A DNA stretch of 64,000 nt from Actinomadura spongiicola (lineage in GTDB: Bacteria; Actinomycetota; Actinomycetes; Streptosporangiales; Streptosporangiaceae): positions 248,001 through 312,000 of the forward strand of contig NZ_QVNQ01000007.1 in assembly GCF_003432485.1 (NCBI RefSeq). The letters run 5' to 3'. This document shows, in pieces, positions 51,851 to 61,505 of this stretch; the first letter of the stretch is position 1; each line of letters starts with the position of its first letter. The position numbers were made by a program, and so were the translations under genes. Below the pieces are notes generated by a model that did no database searches, was not told where the DNA came from, and saw nothing but the letters and a program-made list of their open reading frames with translations.

Positions 51851-54510
51851 ATGGAACGAAACGAACGACAGCGGCTCCGCAAGATCAATGATGAGGTCGC
51901 CGCCTGGTCGAACAGGCCCAGGCCGTGCTCTGGCACCGCGTCCAGGTCGCCATGGCGGCCGAAAGCGCCGTCGAGTCGCTTCGTCACGGCGTCGTGGACG
52001 TTCGCGTGGATAGAACGGTCGACTGGCGCGTGATGCCCTTGCGGTCAGGTGACGGCCGGCTCTTGGGCGCGATCGCCGGACACGCGGACCAACCCAGCAT
52101 GGACCCCGGCGAGGAGGGGACGCTCGCACGCCTCACCACCGAGGTCGCGAAAGCGCTTCAAGACGTCAATGCGGTGCTGGGTGCCCGACGGTACTTCAGT
52201 GGGCGCACAAAGCGCGGCGCAGGAGAGGCCGCGGCGCGGTTCCTGCTCAACTACCGTGAATGGGGCCTGGCGTCCGGGATTCCGCGACTTCTGATTCGCC
52301 TCTCCCCGCCGAGTGAGAGGGCCTCCGAGGTCGACGTGGCGCACGCACTCGCCGACCGGGTCGGTCTGAAGTGGTGGATTGCCGACCTGGGAACAGCACC
52401 AGAAGTCATTTCCAGAGCGGAACTCGCGGACCTTCCGGCTTCGATCAGAACGATCGAGAAGGTGTTCGAGGAGGAAGCGGCCTTCCGTGACGCCGCCACG
52501 TCCGCAGCGCAGGCCGTGCGGTCGTCCGAAGTCCGGCGGATGCTGGCGGACATGCCCGTGGAGCGGTTGAAAGAGGCCACCCGCGGTCGGCTTCGTATCG
52601 GTCCTCTCACCGACGCCGGACTCGCCACCGTCCAGGCCGTGCTCGATTACGGGAACCGACTCGACTACCTGCCCGGGGTGGGGTACACGACCGCCGCTCG
52701 GGTGCGCGGTGCGGCGCAAACGCTCAGGCAAATGACCCACGACGAGATGCCGGTCCGCATCGACATCGAGAGCCGCACGCCCGAAACGACCGAACTGCTG
52801 CGGCGTCTCGCAGCGTGGGACGGCATGCGTCGGACGAAGGGCGCCGTGACCGACCACGCGCGTGCCAAGGCACTGAAACCGCTCGTGCGTGCCCTCGACC
52901 ATACGGTGAGTCACCTGGTCGTGTTCGCCCACGGCTCGGAGGTCGCTGAGTTCCGGAAGGCGGTCGTCGCGGTCGACCGGCGTGCCCTGCTCTTCGGTGG
53001 CGCGAGCGAGAGAAGGGCACACTCCGACCCGTGGGACGATTTTCTCAGTCGGCCCGCCGACTATTTCGCCATGCTCTCCGAGCTGGGCTTCCTGACCGAG
53101 GACGAGCAGAAGACTCACGGTGACCTACCCGACGAGATCATTGAGGCGGTCCGACGACTCCAGCTCGATACCGAGTACCTTTCCGCGTCACTGCGCGGCT
53201 ACCAGAGCTTCGGCGCCCGGTTCGCGGTCGTCCAACGAAAAGTGATCATCGGCGACGAGATGGGTCTGGGTAAGACCGTCGAAGCCCTCGCGGTCCTCGC
53301 TCACCTGCGCGTCGGCGGCGACCACCATGCGGTGGTGATCTGCCCGGCGGCGGTGGTGACCAACTGGGTCCGCGAGATCTCGTCGAAGACGACGCTGCGC
53401 CCGCATCGGGTCCACGGGCCGGGTCGTGAAGCCGCGGCCCGGAACTGGTCCCGCACCGGCGGAGTCGCGGTCACCACGTTCGAGACGCTCGGCTGGTTCG
53501 AGGACCTTGTCCACGCGGCCGACCTCGGCTGCGTCGTTGTGGACGAGGCCCACTACATCAAGAACCCGACCGCGCGCCGGACTCAGCGGACGAGGGCTGT
53601 CATGGACGCCGCGAACAGGGCGATCCTGCTCACCGGCACCCCGCTGGAGAACCGCATCGACGAGTTCCGCAACCTCGTGGGCTATCTGCGGCCGGATCTG
53701 ATCGTGGACGCTGGTGAATTCGCACCTCGACGCTTCCGTCGCCAGGTCGCGCCAGCGTACCTGCGAAGAAACCAGGAGGACGTGCTGACCGAGCTGCCCG
53801 AACTCGTCGAAGTCGAGGAATGGCTGCCGATGTCGCGCAGTGACTTCGCCGCGTATCGGAGCGCTGTGGCCGCCGGAAACTTCATGGCCATGCGGCAGGC
53901 CGCGATGTCGCAGGGGACAGGATCCGAGAAGATCAACCGACTTGTCGAGATCGTCGGGGAAGCGGAGGACAACGGACGACGGGTCGTCGTCTTCTCCCAT
54001 TTTCGTGGCGTGCTTGACCAGATCGCCCGGACGTTGCCTGGAAAAGTCTTCGGTCCTCTGACCGGCTCGGTGCCCGCCGCGGCGCGGCAGACGATGGTCG
54101 ACGAGTTCTCCGCGTCCGGGCACGGCGCCGTGCTCGTCGCACAGATCGTCGCCGGGGGCGTCGGCTTGAACGTTCAGGCGGCCTCGGTGGTGGTCATCTG
54201 CGAGCCGCAACTCAAGCCCACGACCGAGTGGCAGGCGATCGCGCGGGCGCACCGGATGGGCCAGTTGAAATCCGTGCAGGTCCACCGGCTCCTGTCTGAA
54301 GAGGGCGTAGACCTGCGAATCACCGAGATCCTCGCTCGCAAGCGGGAGCTCTTCGATGACTTCGCGCGTGTCAGCGAGACCGCCGACAGCGCCCCAGAGG
54401 CGGTCGACATCTCCGAGGCCGACCTGGCCCGTGACGTGATCGCCGCCGAGCGAGAGCGCCTCTTCTCCCAGGGGCCCGCGCAGTCGCCCGAAGGCGAGCA
54501 AGCCGTCTGA
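51851..54510 (+). CDS. SNF2-family helicase with novel N-terminal half (5' frameshift)
   Basis: The main frame runs from GTG 51925 (861 aa). Upstream, ATG 51851 gives MERNERQRLRKINDEVAAW and then loses frame. Restoring one G near 51907 joins it to VEQAQAVLWHRVQ, so the true start is probably 51851. Residues 1-430 match no domain I can name but include a helix-hairpin-helix-like LDYLPGVGYTTAARVRGA. The helicase part has Walker A GDEMGLGKTVEAL, Walker B VVVDEAHYIKN, LLTGTPLENR and AIARAHRMGQ. It is divergent from the DrmD-like gene with a 117-bp spacer. Confidence 0.85.
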
Positions 54511-54624
54511 GGCCCGCGGCACTGTCCCGGCCCGGCGTCGTTGTCGACGGTGATCTCCGAGCCAACTGCGACGTTGCCCAACCGCCGGGAAACCCATTGG
54601 TCCAGTCGCGTCGGGTGGCCGAGC

Positions 54625-54936
54625 ATGGAGCGTGTGGATGTTCCCGAACTTTCCCCTGAGGATGTGGGCTTCCTACTTCGTGACCTGTGCATCCGCCTGG
54701 GGTTCTGTCTGTCGCCGGCAGATCAGGCGGCGCTCTGCGCATCGCCACCGGGGGATGTGGACTCGTTCACGGATGCGGTCTTTCGGGCCGAGGGCTTGGA
54801 CGCATCGCTTCACCGGAGACTGCGGCGTCAGGTTCGGGAGATGGTGACACGGGCATTCGAGACGGACGGCGACGCGGGTCCGCGCTGGCGGCGTGAGTAC
54901 AAAACGGTCGAACAAGGTGGGGCCGAGGCCGGGTAA
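54625..54936 (+). CDS. Small hypothetical protein after the helicase
   Basis: The 103-residue acidic helical protein reads MERVDVPELSPEDVGFLLRD and LCIRLGFCLSPADQAALCAS, ending in a basic tail. Homologues appear to be common small actinomycete proteins, but I can assign no function. It follows the second helicase by 114 bases on the same strand and could be a third component of the same system. The ribosome-binding site is weak. Confidence 0.65.
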   Translation: MERVDVPELSPEDVGFLLRDLCIRLGFCLSPADQAALCASPPGDVDSFTDAVFRAEGLDASLHRRLRRQVREMVTRAFETDGDAGPRWRREYKTVEQGGAEAG

Positions 54937-55262
54937 GCCGCACAGGGCCCTACACCGCTCCCCGGTTGTGGGAAGAGCCTGGCCCATGTAGGCGCATTGA
55001 GGGCGGGACGCGCCGGGTGCTTACGCTCAGTGCATACTCGGGCAACGAGACGTGGCGTATCAACGCCTGAAGGACGCGGTAGAGGGCTTCCGTCCTAGAG
55101 AGACGGGCGCTTGGGGGCTGAGCTGGGCAAAAGCGGTTCGTCATGCCGCGTATCGTCCGGGAACTGTGCTGTGTGGCCGCCCTTGGCGGTATACGGCTGC
55201 GTCCGGTCCCCAAGTGGGGTGCGAGGTGTTCTCGCAGGCCACGGTCGGGGTTTGCTGGTGGG
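54937..55262. other. 326-bp gap before tRNA-Arg
   Basis: No gene recognised. Any 3' processing signals or an attachment site for integrated elements would be expected here (the tRNA 3' end faces this side), but I could not identify a second copy of the tRNA end in the window. Confidence 0.4.
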
Positions 55263-55339
55263 TGGCGCGCCCGGCAGGATTCGAACCCGCGACCGTCGGA
55301 TTAGAAGTCCGATGCTCTGTCCAGCTGAGCTACGGGCGC
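55263..55339 (-). tRNA. tRNA-Arg (anticodon TCT)
   Basis: The minus strand folds as a complete cloverleaf: acceptor GCGCCCG/CGGGCGC, D-arm with AGCTCAGCTGGACAGAGC, anticodon stem TCGGA/TCCGA with loop CTTCTAA (anticodon TCT, codon AGA), and T-arm GCGGG-TTCGAAT-CCTGC. Discriminator G and an encoded CCA (55263-55265) are present. It reads rare AGA codons. tRNA genes like this often mark island edges, and a helicase pair and a broken gene flank it. Confidence 0.95.
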
Positions 55340-55442
55340 ATGGCGCCCGGCTGGACGCCGGGACACAGTGTAAGGGGGCTGGTCCCCGGGCTCCACATCT
55401 ATACGTCGTTACCGTGCGTGAGGGCGCGGCGGAGGCTTGTCT

Positions 55443-55983
55443 TTGGTCGGTGTGGTGGTGCACGGGTTGTCGTGGCATCCGGAGGCGGTGGGGTTCGACG
55501 GGGCGCCGCGGGTGTTGGGGGTGGATGCGCGGGGGCGGGAGGTTCTGAGCTGGGTGCCGGGGCAGCCGTTGCCCGGGTACGCGGGTTCGGAGGAGGCGCT
55601 CAGGGGCGGTAATTGCGGCGGTACCACGAGGCGGTGGCGTCGTACGGGGTGCCGGAGGGGGCGGTGTGGGACGGGGAGCCGGAGGTCGTCGGGCGCTGTG
55701 ATGTGACGCCGGAGAACGTCTCTTTCGTGGTGGGGTGCGGGTGGCGTTGATCGATTTCGACTGGCCCACTACACGGTGGTTCGACGTGGTGAGGGCGTTG
55801 GGGCATTGGGGGCCGATCGCCGATCGGGACGCGGTGCTTCGATGTGGGGCGGCGGTTGCGGGTTTCTGTGACGCCTACGGGGTGGATCGGGGGATGCGGC
55901 GGGACGTCCTGTCGGCCGCGCGGGTAAGGTTCGAGCGGTCTTGCCGGGCGATGCGGGGCCGGGCCGAGGGTGGTGGGGGCTGA
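55443..55983 (+). pseudogene. Degraded APH-type phosphotransferase gene
   Basis: Pieces of an aminoglycoside phosphotransferase-like kinase occur in different frames: LSWHPEAVGFDGAPRVLGVD and GREVLSWVPGQPLPG (55465-55580), then LRRYHEAVASYGVPEGAVWD and CDVTPENVSFVVG (about 55615-55730), then VALIDFDWPTTRWFDVVRAL (from about 55740) to the stop at 55983. At least two frame changes or stops separate them. The usual HxDxxxxN is CDVTPENV, so the catalytic Asp survives but its His is Cys. The gene is non-functional. Confidence 0.75.
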
Positions 55984-56041
55984 TGTGGCCCGGGGCGGGG
56001 CAGCGGATACTGCGGGCAGCATTGGTTGGAGCGGAACTGGG

Positions 56042-56938
56042 ATGAGCTCGATGCGTGTCTCTGGTGAAGGGCTGCTTCTCGGGGTGGCGTTGGACGCGCT
56101 TTTCGGGGACCCGAAGAGGTGGCATCCGGTCGCGGGATTCGGGAGGGTCGCTTCGGTGACCGAGCGGTTTCTGTACAAGGATTCGCGGTGGCGTGGGGTT
56201 GTTTTCGCCGGGGTTCTGGTGGGGGGCGCCGGGGTCGGTGGGGTTGTGCTGGAGCGGCTTGGGCGGGGGAGCGTGCTGGTGACCGCTGTTTCGACGTGGG
56301 TCGTGCTCGGCGGGACCTCGTTGGGGCGGGAAGGGCTCGTGATGGCGCGGGCTTTGGAGCGTGGGGATTTGGTGGCGGCGCGGGAGCGGCTGCCGCATTT
56401 GTGTGCGCGGGATCCTCAGGGGTTGGACGAGGCGGGGTTGGCGCGGGCGGTGGTGGAGTCCGTGGCGGAGAACACTTCGGACGCGGCGGTCGCCCCACTG
56501 GTGTGGGGCGCGGTCGCGGGTGTTCCGGGGTTGCTCATGTATCGGGCCATCAACACGTTGGACGCGATGGTCGGGTACAGGAATCCGCGGTATGAGCGGT
56601 TCGGGTGGGCGGCGGCGAGGTTGGACGATGCCGCCAATTGGGTTCCGGCGCGGTTGACCGGCGCTTTGGTGGGGTTGTGTTCGGGGCGTGAGGCCTGGCG
56701 GGTGTTCTTGCGGGACGGGAAGAAGCATCCGAGTCCGAATGCGGGGCGGGTCGAGGCCGCGTTCGCCGGGGCGCTCGGTGTGCGGCTGGGCGGGGTGAAC
56801 GAGTACGGCGGACGGGTCGAACGGCGTCCCGAAATGGGGGACGGGCGGGCACCCGAGGCGCGGGACATTCGCAGGGCGGTGGGCCTTTCGGCGGTGGTGA
56901 CGTTCGCGGCGGCGGCCGTGGTCTGGGGCCTGCGGTGA
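56042..56938 (+). CDS. cobD: Adenosylcobinamide-phosphate synthase
   Basis: This membrane protein (CbiB/CobD family, about 298 aa) attaches the aminopropanol arm to cobyric acid. It shows LGVALDALFGDPKRWHPVAG, ARDPQGLDEAGLARAVVESV, AENTSDAAVAPL and the conserved RLDDAANWVPARLT, with several hydrophobic helices. Two near starts exist (56042, 56051). Its end overlaps the GTG of cobQ, so the two are translationally coupled. No B12 riboswitch was recognised upstream. Confidence 0.93.
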   Translation: MSSMRVSGEGLLLGVALDALFGDPKRWHPVAGFGRVASVTERFLYKDSRWRGVVFAGVLVGGAGVGGVVLERLGRGSVLVTAVSTWVVLGGTSLGREGLVMARALERGDLVAARERLPHLCARDPQGLDEAGLARAVVESVAENTSDAAVAPLVWGAVAGVPGLLMYRAINTLDAMVGYRNPRYERFGWAAARLDDAANWVPARLTGALVGLCSGREAWRVFLRDGKKHPSPNAGRVEAAFAGALGVRLGGVNEYGGRVERRPEMGDGRAPEARDIRRAVGLSAVVTFAAAAVVWGLR

Positions 56939-58437
56939 GCGGGCTGCTGGTCGCCGGGACGACGTCCGACGCGGGAAAGAGCGTGGTCACGGCGGGGTTG
57001 TGCCGGTGGCTCGCGAGGCGGGGTGTGCGGGTCGCGCCGTTCAAGGCGCAGAACATGTCGCTGAATTCGATGGTGACGAGTGACGGCGCGGAGATCGGGC
57101 GGGCCCAGTACATGCAGGCGCAGGCGGCGGGGGTCGAGGCGCGGGCCGTGATGAATCCGGTGCTGCTCAAGCCGGGAAGCGACCGGCGCAGCCAGGTGGT
57201 GGTTCTGGGACGCCCGGTGGGGGAGGTCGACGCGCGGCGGTACGGGGAGTACAAGGAACGGCTCGCGGGGGTCGTGCGGGAGAGTCTCGCGGAGCTTCGA
57301 GCAGAGTATGACGTGGTGATCTGCGAGGGGGCGGGGAGCCCGGCCGAAATCAATCTGAGGGCCGGTGACATCGTCAACATGGGGCTGGCGCGGGCCGCCG
57401 AATTGCCGGTCGTGGTGGTGGGAGACATCGACCGGGGTGGGGTCTTCGCGTCGCTGTTCGGGACGGTGGCGCTGTTGGAGCCCAAGGATCAGGCTTTGAT
57501 CGCGGGGTTCGTCATCAACAAGTTCCGCGGCGCCCGGGAATTGCTGGAGCCGGGGCTGGAGCAGTTGGAGAGACTGACCGGACGGCCCACGCTGGGCGTG
57601 CTTCCCTGGAAACTCGGGCTGTATCTCGATTCCGAGGACACCCTGGCCCTGGACGCGCCCCGCCCCGACGCGAAAGGCCCGGCCGGTAGGGAGACCCTCC
57701 GGATCGTGGTCGTCCGGTTCCCGCGAATCTCGAACTTCACCGATCTGGACGCGCTGGCCTGTGAACCGGGAGTCGTGGTCCGTTACGCGGCCGGCGCCGG
57801 GGATCTGGCGGAGGCCGATGTGGTCGTCCTGCCGGGGACGCGGGCGACGGTGAACGATCTGGCGTGGCTGCGGGAACGGGGAATGGCCGACGAGATCGTC
57901 CGGCGGGCGCGGGAAGGGCGGCCCGTGCTCGGTATCTGCGGCGGCTACCAGATGCTCGCCCAGGAGATCGTGGACCACGTCGAGTCGGGCGCGGGACGGG
58001 TCGAGGGGCTCGGGCTTCTTCCGGCGACGGTCGAATTCGGGCGGGAGAAGACGCTCGGACGGCCGCGCGGACGGGCGTACGGCGAAGACGTCCAGGCCTA
58101 CGAGATTCACCATGGTGTGGTGGCGGCGGAGGGCGAGCCTTTCCTCGACGGGTGCAGGCAGGGATCGGTTCTCGGGACGACCTGGCACGGCGCGATGGAG
58201 AACGACGGGTTCAGGCGCGCGTTCCTCCGGGACATGGCCCGCAGGAGCGGCCGCGCGTTCACACCCGCGCCCGATGTCTCGTTCCAGGCGGTGCGGGAGG
58301 CGACGCTGGACGCGCTCGGCGACCTCGTCGAGGAGCATCTCGACACCGACGCCGTGTGGCGGCTCATCGAGCGCGGCGCGCCGCGAGACCTTCCCGTCGT
58401 CCCACCGGGCGGAGCGCCCCCCACGGCTGTAGGGTGA
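56935..58437 (+). CDS. cobQ: Cobyric acid synthase
   Basis: The 500-residue glutamine-dependent enzyme amidates adenosylcobyrinic acid a,c-diamide. The N-terminal ATPase-like domain has LLVAGTTSDAGKSVVTAGL and APFKAQNMSLNSMVT. The C-terminal class I-like glutamine amidotransferase domain has PVLGICGGYQML (nucleophile Cys) and YEIHHG. The GTG start overlaps cobD by four bases. Length and motifs are standard. Confidence 0.95.
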   Translation: MSGLLVAGTTSDAGKSVVTAGLCRWLARRGVRVAPFKAQNMSLNSMVTSDGAEIGRAQYMQAQAAGVEARAVMNPVLLKPGSDRRSQVVVLGRPVGEVDARRYGEYKERLAGVVRESLAELRAEYDVVICEGAGSPAEINLRAGDIVNMGLARAAELPVVVVGDIDRGGVFASLFGTVALLEPKDQALIAGFVINKFRGARELLEPGLEQLERLTGRPTLGVLPWKLGLYLDSEDTLALDAPRPDAKGPAGRETLRIVVVRFPRISNFTDLDALACEPGVVVRYAAGAGDLAEADVVVLPGTRATVNDLAWLRERGMADEIVRRAREGRPVLGICGGYQMLAQEIVDHVESGAGRVEGLGLLPATVEFGREKTLGRPRGRAYGEDVQAYEIHHGVVAAEGEPFLDGCRQGSVLGTTWHGAMENDGFRRAFLRDMARRSGRAFTPAPDVSFQAVREATLDALGDLVEEHLDTDAVWRLIERGAPRDLPVVPPGGAPPTAVG

Positions 58438-58476
58438 TCCATTCGAGGGCACCGGGCGCGCAACAGGAGGACTCCC

Positions 58477-59151
58477 GTGACGGAGACGCGGTCCAGTCTG
58501 ATCGTCCCGCTGATGAGGGCGCGGGTGCCCGCGGAGGTCCAACTGGAGTTCCCGCTGCCGCCGGACGAGGAGCCGATCCGCGACCCGTTCGCCGCCGACC
58601 TCTACGTCACCTACGCGTTGGAGATCGCCGACGAGGGCGTGCCGTCCGGCCGCCGGCACGAGCAGGTGGCGCGGCGGCACTGCGAAGAGCTGGGTGTCCC
58701 GCCGGAGGAGCTGCGCCGCCGCGCGGTGCTCAACCTGCGGGATCTGCGTCCCGACCTCGGCCTGAGCTGGTATCCGGACGTGCGCGCCGTGACGGTGTCG
58801 CTCGGCGGCGGGGACGGGACGGCCGCCGCCCGGCGGGCGGCCTCCCGCGGAACGCTGGAGTCGGGCCTGCTGCTCGACGAGGGCTTCCTGGAGAAGCTCG
58901 CCCAGGACGTGGAGGGCGACCTCGTCGTCGCGGTCCCCGCGCGGGACGTGTTCGTCGCGTCCGGGACCGGCCACCCGGACGGTGTCGACAAGCTCCGCTG
59001 GACCGTGGCGCAGGTGTGGGCCGGTGACCGCGCCGACCGGGGTGACACCGCCGCCCCGGCGGACCCGGCGTGGGACGTGCCCGCCGGAAGTCTGCTCACC
59101 CACGACCTGCTGGTGCGGCGCGGCGGCGTCTGGGACGTCCTCCCCTCCTGA
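58477..59151 (+). CDS. Hypothetical protein (DUF1444-like pattern)
   Basis: The 224-residue soluble protein starts MTETRSSLIVPLMRARVPAE and includes LLLDEGFLEKLAQDVEGDLV and VVAVPARDVFVASGTG, like proteins of the DUF1444 type that contain a paired hydrophobic pattern without known activity. AGGAGGA precedes the ATG. It follows cobQ by 39 bases on the same strand and may be co-transcribed, though a cobalamin role is not indicated. Confidence 0.7.
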   Translation: MTETRSSLIVPLMRARVPAEVQLEFPLPPDEEPIRDPFAADLYVTYALEIADEGVPSGRRHEQVARRHCEELGVPPEELRRRAVLNLRDLRPDLGLSWYPDVRAVTVSLGGGDGTAAARRAASRGTLESGLLLDEGFLEKLAQDVEGDLVVAVPARDVFVASGTGHPDGVDKLRWTVAQVWAGDRADRGDTAAPADPAWDVPAGSLLTHDLLVRRGGVWDVLPS

Positions 59152-60693
59152 TCACGACAGCGTCTTGAGCCGCGGCCACAGCCGCGGCCACGGGGCGCGC
59201 TGGCCGCGGCACACCCAGATCGGCTTGCCCTGCTCCTGGTTGTCGAGTCCGACGCCGTTGTCGACGCGGCCCACGGGACGCACGTCCGTCCAGAACTGAC
59301 GCAGGTAGGACGCGCCCGCGACCGTCTCGGGCCCGACGACGACGGCCGGTCCGTAGGTGTCCGGTGGACGCCCGAAGTACCAGTAGCCGTTGTGGCCGCT
59401 GTAGGCGCGGGGCAGGCCGAGGTCGGGCCCGTACCTGTCGAGCGCGCCGGCCTCGCCGTAGTTGCTCACGACGATCACCGCCTTGGAGCGTTCCTCCGGC
59501 GGCAGGGCGGCGTGGACCCGCGCGACCTGCGCGGCGAACCGCGGCCAGCCGACCGTCTCGGCGGTGTCGGCGTTGACGGCGGGCTGCGGAGTGTCGGCGA
59601 GCCGCGCGACGGGGTACACGGGCAGGCTGAGCAGGACGGTCACGACACCGGTGACCGCGTACACCGGGACGGACGCCGCCCATTTCCAGCCGCGTGGCGC
59701 GCCGTCGCGCTCGATCTCGACGGCGCCCGCGGCCCACAGCGCCGCCCAGAGTCCGGCGAGATAGTACGGCTTGCCCGCCGTGATCAGGAACAGGACGGTC
59801 AGCAGGACGTACGCGTACCCGAGGAACCGGAACGTCCGCAGGTGGTCCGACCGGAACGTCCGCCACAGCCCGTAGATCCACAGCCAGGAGAGCAGCACTC
59901 CGGTCAGCAGGATCTGGAACGGGATGAATCCGGGTCGTCCCCCGAAGTCGGCCTTTCCGGCGATCGCGTCCGCCATGTCGAGTTGCGGCCAGCCGTGGTC
60001 GGCCTGCCACAGCAGCCCGGGGACGAGCCCGGCGACCGCGACCAGCGCCGCCGCCGCGAACATCGGCCGCCGCAGGAACTCGCGCGGCCCCGCCACGAGC
60101 AACCCGGCGACGAGCCCGACCAGGAGGAACGCGGCCAGATATTTGACGTTCACCGCCAGCGCCGCCACGGCCCCGACGGCGAGCAGGAGCCGCTGGTCGC
60201 GGGTCCGCGTCCAGCGGACCGTGAGCCACACGATCGTCGTCGACAGCAGCAGGTCGAGCGTCGCCGTGGAGAACAGGTGACCGGCCGAGACGACGAACGG
60301 GCACACGGCGTACGCGGCGGCCGTCAGCGGTTGCGCCCGCCGCCCGCCGCCCATCTCCCGGGCGGTCAGCCCGGCGACCACCACCCCGGCGGCGGAGAAC
60401 AGCGCGGCGGGGACGCGCAGCGCGACGAGCGAGTCGCCGAAGACGGCCGTGACCGCGCGGGCGAGCAGCGGCACGAGCGGCGGCTGGTCCGGGTACCCCC
60501 ACGCCGGATGGCGTCCGGCGACCCGGAAGTACAACTCGTCGCGGTGGTAGCCGTACCGCGCGCTGACGGCCACCAGCAGGACGCCGAGCCCGGCGGCGAT
60601 CAGCAGTACCGGTCGCCGGGCGAACGCGGACGGCGGGGAGGGGCGGACGATCGCGGCGGGCCGGTCGGACGCCGCGGAGGTAGGGGCGGACAT
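59152..60693 (-). CDS. ArnT/PMT-like GT39-type membrane glycosyltransferase
   Basis: The 513-residue polytopic protein has YHRDELYFRVAGRHPAWGYP with the acidic DE motif in the first external loop and YPDQPPLVPLLARAV, as in dolichyl/polyprenyl-phosphate sugar transferases. About ten membrane helices are followed by an external C-terminal domain. It probably transfers a sugar from a lipid carrier to a cell-wall or exported acceptor. The ATG at 60693 is chosen over 60714, which adds MGLRFGR. It converges on the DUF1444-like gene. Confidence 0.87.
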   Translation of the reverse strand: MSAPTSAASDRPAAIVRPSPPSAFARRPVLLIAAGLGVLLVAVSARYGYHRDELYFRVAGRHPAWGYPDQPPLVPLLARAVTAVFGDSLVALRVPAALFSAAGVVVAGLTAREMGGGRRAQPLTAAAYAVCPFVVSAGHLFSTATLDLLLSTTIVWLTVRWTRTRDQRLLLAVGAVAALAVNVKYLAAFLLVGLVAGLLVAGPREFLRRPMFAAAALVAVAGLVPGLLWQADHGWPQLDMADAIAGKADFGGRPGFIPFQILLTGVLLSWLWIYGLWRTFRSDHLRTFRFLGYAYVLLTVLFLITAGKPYYLAGLWAALWAAGAVEIERDGAPRGWKWAASVPVYAVTGVVTVLLSLPVYPVARLADTPQPAVNADTAETVGWPRFAAQVARVHAALPPEERSKAVIVVSNYGEAGALDRYGPDLGLPRAYSGHNGYWYFGRPPDTYGPAVVVGPETVAGASYLRQFWTDVRPVGRVDNGVGLDNQEQGKPIWVCRGQRAPWPRLWPRLKTLS

Positions 60694-60840
60694 GCGACCG
60701 AACCTAAGTCCCACATGTCCCCCAAGTCACGATCTTGAACTCGGCCACCCTTGGACAGCGTCCATCCGGGTGAGGGGGCCGCGGACGGGGTCCGAAGAAA
60801 TCGCTGGGCGGGGCCGGCGGCAACGCGTAATGTCGCGTTC

Positions 60841-61482
60841 ATGATGTCGACTGATCAGTTGTTGGGATTCTCGGCGATGGCCCTCGCCATCATCATCATT
60901 CCGGGCCCGTCCGTCCTGTTCGTCGTCGGGCGGGCGCTGGCGCACGGCCGCCGGACCGCGCTCGCCGGCGTCGTCGGCGGGGTGCTCGCCGCGCTCGTGC
61001 TGACCGTGGCCGTCGCGGTCGGCGTCGGCTCGATCGTGGAACGCTCCGCCGTCGTGTTCACCACGCTGAAGGTCGTCGGCGCCGTCTACATCGTCTACCT
61101 CGGGGTGCAGGCCATCCGGCACCGCCGGTCCCTCCAGGAGACGATCGGCGCGGACGAGCGGAGCCACGGCGGCGACCTGCGGGCCCTCGCGCAGGGGTTC
61201 GTGGTGGGCGTCACGAACCCGAAGACGACCGTGTTCTTCGCGGCCGTCCTGCCGCAGTTCGTCGTCCGGGAGCACGGGCACGTCGCCCTGCAGATGATGG
61301 TGTTCGGGCTGATCTTCGCGGTGATCGCGCTGCTGAGCGACAGCGTGTGGGGCCTCGCCGCGGGAACGGCCCGCGACTGGTTCGCGCGCTCGCCCCGCCG
61401 TCTCGCCGCGATCGGCGGCACCGGCGGCCTGATGATGATCGGTCTCGGGGTCACCGTCGCGACGACCGGACGCAAGGACTAG
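60841..61482 (+). CDS. LysE/RhtB family amino-acid or metabolite exporter
   Basis: The 213-residue protein has the N-terminal signature LAIIIIPGPSVLFVVGRALA and GFVVGVTNPKTTVFFAAVLP, with six predicted helices. It exports amino acids or related small molecules. TAATGT about 7 bases upstream of the ATG could be a -10 element, making the transcript nearly leaderless. It converges on the kinase gene. Confidence 0.9.
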   Translation: MMSTDQLLGFSAMALAIIIIPGPSVLFVVGRALAHGRRTALAGVVGGVLAALVLTVAVAVGVGSIVERSAVVFTTLKVVGAVYIVYLGVQAIRHRRSLQETIGADERSHGGDLRALAQGFVVGVTNPKTTVFFAAVLPQFVVREHGHVALQMMVFGLIFAVIALLSDSVWGLAAGTARDWFARSPRRLAAIGGTGGLMMIGLGVTVATTGRKD

Positions 61483-61505
61483 CCGCGTTCAGTTTCAGCC
61501 GGACG

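Noticed and set aside
48758..54510. Assignment as a complete DISARM system
   Set aside because: Only a DrmD-like helicase is present; no DrmA, DrmB, DrmC or methyltransferase gene was found in the window.
55984..56041. Cobalamin riboswitch before cobD
   Set aside because: The gap is under 60 bp and no B12-box-like sequence was recognised.
56416..59103. 895-codon minus-strand frame opposite cobD/cobQ
   Set aside because: It is a shadow of three well-supported + strand genes; Pro/Arg/His-rich composition only.
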